Assembly (NCBI RefSeq): GCF_039543385.1
Contig: NZ_BAABJQ010000029.1
Coordinates: 48,912 to 112,911 of the forward strand
Length of the DNA stretch: 64,000 nt
Direction of reading: 5' to 3'
Source of the DNA: Rugosimonospora acidiphila
Lineage (GTDB): Bacteria > Actinomycetota > Actinomycetes > Mycobacteriales > Micromonosporaceae
Below are positions 62,831 to 64,000 of this stretch, piece by piece. The translations under genes were made by a program, and so were the position numbers. A model generated the notes under the pieces. The model was not told where the DNA came from, made no database searches, and worked only from the letters and a program-made list of their open reading frames with translations. Position 1 is the first letter of the stretch; the number at the start of each line of letters is the position of its first letter.

Positions 62831-63313
62831 ATGATTGTCAGACCGACGTGGTGGAAACCCTGGATCGTGATCTCATGGGTGATCCTTGCCTGGGCGTGCG
62901 TTTGGGCCGCCGTCAGCCAGCCAGAGGGCTATTTCTCGTTCGGGGCTCTGCTGCTGCGCTGGCTGCTCACCTGGGCCCTATGGCGCTGGATACGGCTGGA
63001 GATCACCGAGACCACGGTGCGCGTCAGGCTGAGCTATTTTCGGCGGAACAGGCCCATCCAGGTGGGGCGCAGTCGGATCCGGGCGATCCACTACGACCCG
63101 TTCCGGATCAGCTTCTGCGGACCGAACGGCAGCCTGCTCATGTGGACCAAGGCCGATTGGAGCCTGAAGCAGATGATCGCGGTCGCGGCCGAACTACAGG
63201 TTCCCATCTACGACAACAGGCGCTGCCTCAACCTGCTACCGAAAAGGGTGGGACGCCTCGTATACAACCCCTTCGACGACCGGCGACTACGTGAAGGTGT
63301 TCGGCGAGGATGA
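62831..63313 (+). CDS. Membrane protein with a PH-like domain
   Basis: 160 residues. Two membrane helices lie at residues ~8-30 (KPWIVISWVILAWACVWAAV) and ~37-54 (FGALLLRWLLTWALWRWI). They are followed by LEITETTVRVRLSYFRRNRP, IQVGRSRIRAIHYDPFRI and NLLPKRVGRLVYNPFDDRR. The second part resembles the small beta domains (bacterial PH/DUF-type) that follow two helices in many actinobacterial membrane proteins. Function unknown. It stands alone between the Tad locus and IS remnants. Confidence 0.7.
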   Translation: MIVRPTWWKPWIVISWVILAWACVWAAVSQPEGYFSFGALLLRWLLTWALWRWIRLEITETTVRVRLSYFRRNRPIQVGRSRIRAIHYDPFRISFCGPNGSLLMWTKADWSLKQMIAVAAELQVPIYDNRRCLNLLPKRVGRLVYNPFDDRRLREGVRRG

Positions 63314-63377
63314 CGGCTACCGTCTGTTTTGCGAGCAACGCCTCTGCGGCACTGTTCAGATCAGCGACGACGGTTGC

Positions 63378-63403
63378 GGCATGACGAGCTGGCTCGTCAT
63401 GCC
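63378..63403. terminator. Perfect 11-bp stem-loop
   Basis: ggcatgacgag (63378-63388) and ctcgtcatgcc (63393-63403) enclose ctgg. It follows the membrane protein gene by 65 bases and abuts the transposase remnant, so it is either a terminator or the scar of an element end. Confidence 0.65.
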
Positions 63404-63880
63404 GCCATCATCTGCTGGTCCGCCGTCACCTGAAGACCGGTGAGCTGGCTTTTCACTACTGCTACGTGCCCGAGGGGCAGATGCTGACCAAGACGAGGCT
63501 GATCCGCCTGCCGGGCTGCGCTGGCCAGTCGAGGAAGATTTCGGGCTCGGTAAGGACTGCTTCGGCCTGGACCAGTGCCAGGCCAGGCTCTACACCGCGA
63601 TCCTGCGTCACACCGTGCTGGTCATGGCCGGCCCTGGCGGTCTGCGCTGTCACCGCGGCCCGTCTCCGGGATCGCAGCGACACCCAGGCGCCGCCCCCAG
63701 CTACGCCGGACCAGGCCCCGCCACCCGACCCTGGGATGATCCCGCTGACCGTCCCCGAGATAAAGCGACTACTCGCCAGCGTCCTTCAACACCCGAAACC
63801 ACCCGAGCATGACGCACACTGGCTCGACTGGCGACGCCGTCACCAAGCCCGTGCACGCTGGTTGCACCAACGCGGGGTCT
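63403..63880 (+). pseudogene. IS701-family transposase, C-terminal remnant with two frameshifts
   Basis: The frame reads RRHLKTGELAFHYCYVPEGQ, MLTKTRLIRLPG, then shifts near 63520 to RWPVEEDFGLGKDCFGLDQC and LYTAILRHTVLVMAG. It shifts back near 63635 to LAVCAVTAARLRD and PLTVPEIKRLLASVLQHPKP, then HWLDWRRRHQARARW. This order is that of the C-terminal third of IS701-type DDE transposases, including the VEEDFGxGK(D/G) segment with the last acidic residue. The N-terminal two thirds are gone. Confidence 0.8.
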
Positions 63881-63910
63881 GTTTCTTCAACGGTGTTTCC
63901 GGCGATCTTG

Positions 63911-64000
63911 TTAGTAGGTTTCAGCGGCCGGGAATCGGTCGCTGAAGGTGATAGCGAAGGCGTTCAACGCTGGCTTCCAGCGCATCGCCCACCGGACCCG
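63911..64000 (-). CDS. IS256-family transposase, C-terminal end, cut by window edge
   Basis: Read from 64000 downward the frame gives RVRWAMRWKPALNAFAITFS, then DRFPAAETY and a stop. The WKPALNAFAI-x-F-x-x-R block is the conserved extreme C-terminus of IS256/mutator-type transposases. The catalytic part would lie beyond the window, so intactness is unknown. Confidence 0.75.
   Translation of the reverse strand, partial: RVRWAMRWKPALNAFAITFSDRFPAAETY

Overview
The window is high-GC, densely coded actinobacterial DNA. Many genes start with GTG or TTG, and the gene families point the same way: a mycobacterial-type PrpR/RamB regulator, WYL and SARP/BTAD regulators, a Tad pilus locus with a LysM-BTAD protein, and an RHS/HINT exoprotein beside a LamG exoprotein. 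A filamentous actinomycete is likely; I cannot fix the genus from this sequence.

Layout. (1) 1-7600 is conserved metabolism: cobF (cut by the window edge) and cobK of cobalamin synthesis, then the minus-strand operon mutA-mutB-meaB (B12-dependent methylmalonyl-CoA mutase and its GTPase chaperone), with a divergent PrpR/RamB-type regulator. Cobalamin synthesis, the B12 enzyme and a propionate-type regulator form one theme. (2) 7600-12150 is an accessory stretch: a broken ECF sigma gene, a nitroreductase, a WYL regulator divergent from a DinB gene, and an alpha/beta hydrolase-TetR operon. (3) 12340-24700 is a patchwork: the 3' half of a tRNA-Lys (a possible attachment-site scar), a helicase tail, an ECF sigma/membrane protein pair, broken genes, an HxlR regulator divergent from an aldo/keto reductase, a frameshifted beta-helix exoprotein, a Barstar-domain protein without a visible barnase, and unassigned proteins.

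(4) 24717-28528 is a two-gene system: a small Trypco2-domain protein and a 1152-residue trypsin/STAND-NTPase/TPR protein, resembling predicted NTP-dependent conflict systems. An IS5-type remnant and a large SARP/NB-ARC/TPR regulator follow. (5) 32295-35325 encodes a secreted protein built of 52- and 43-residue tandem repeats. (6) 36219-49668 is an exoprotein locus: a LamG/SGNH-like secreted protein, divergent from a 2337-residue RHS-HINT polymorphic toxin with an unclassified tip, followed by two paralogous small genes in the immunity position. GC drops sharply across the tip and these genes.

(7) 49772-62728 is a Tad/Flp pilus locus: prepilin peptidase and two winged-helix-like genes on the minus strand, and a plus-strand run of lipoprotein, secreted protein, CpaB/SAF, CpaE/TadZ-like, CpaF, TadB, TadC, Flp pilin, TadE, TadE/F, TadG, LysM-BTAD and a 54-residue ORF. 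Three GCACGTGC sites at 26-bp spacing precede it. (8) The right edge holds a membrane protein and remnants of IS701- and IS256-type transposases.

At least six genes are interrupted by apparent single-base frameshifts. These may be real decay or assembly error; I cannot tell from sequence alone. All domain calls are by eye, without database searches.
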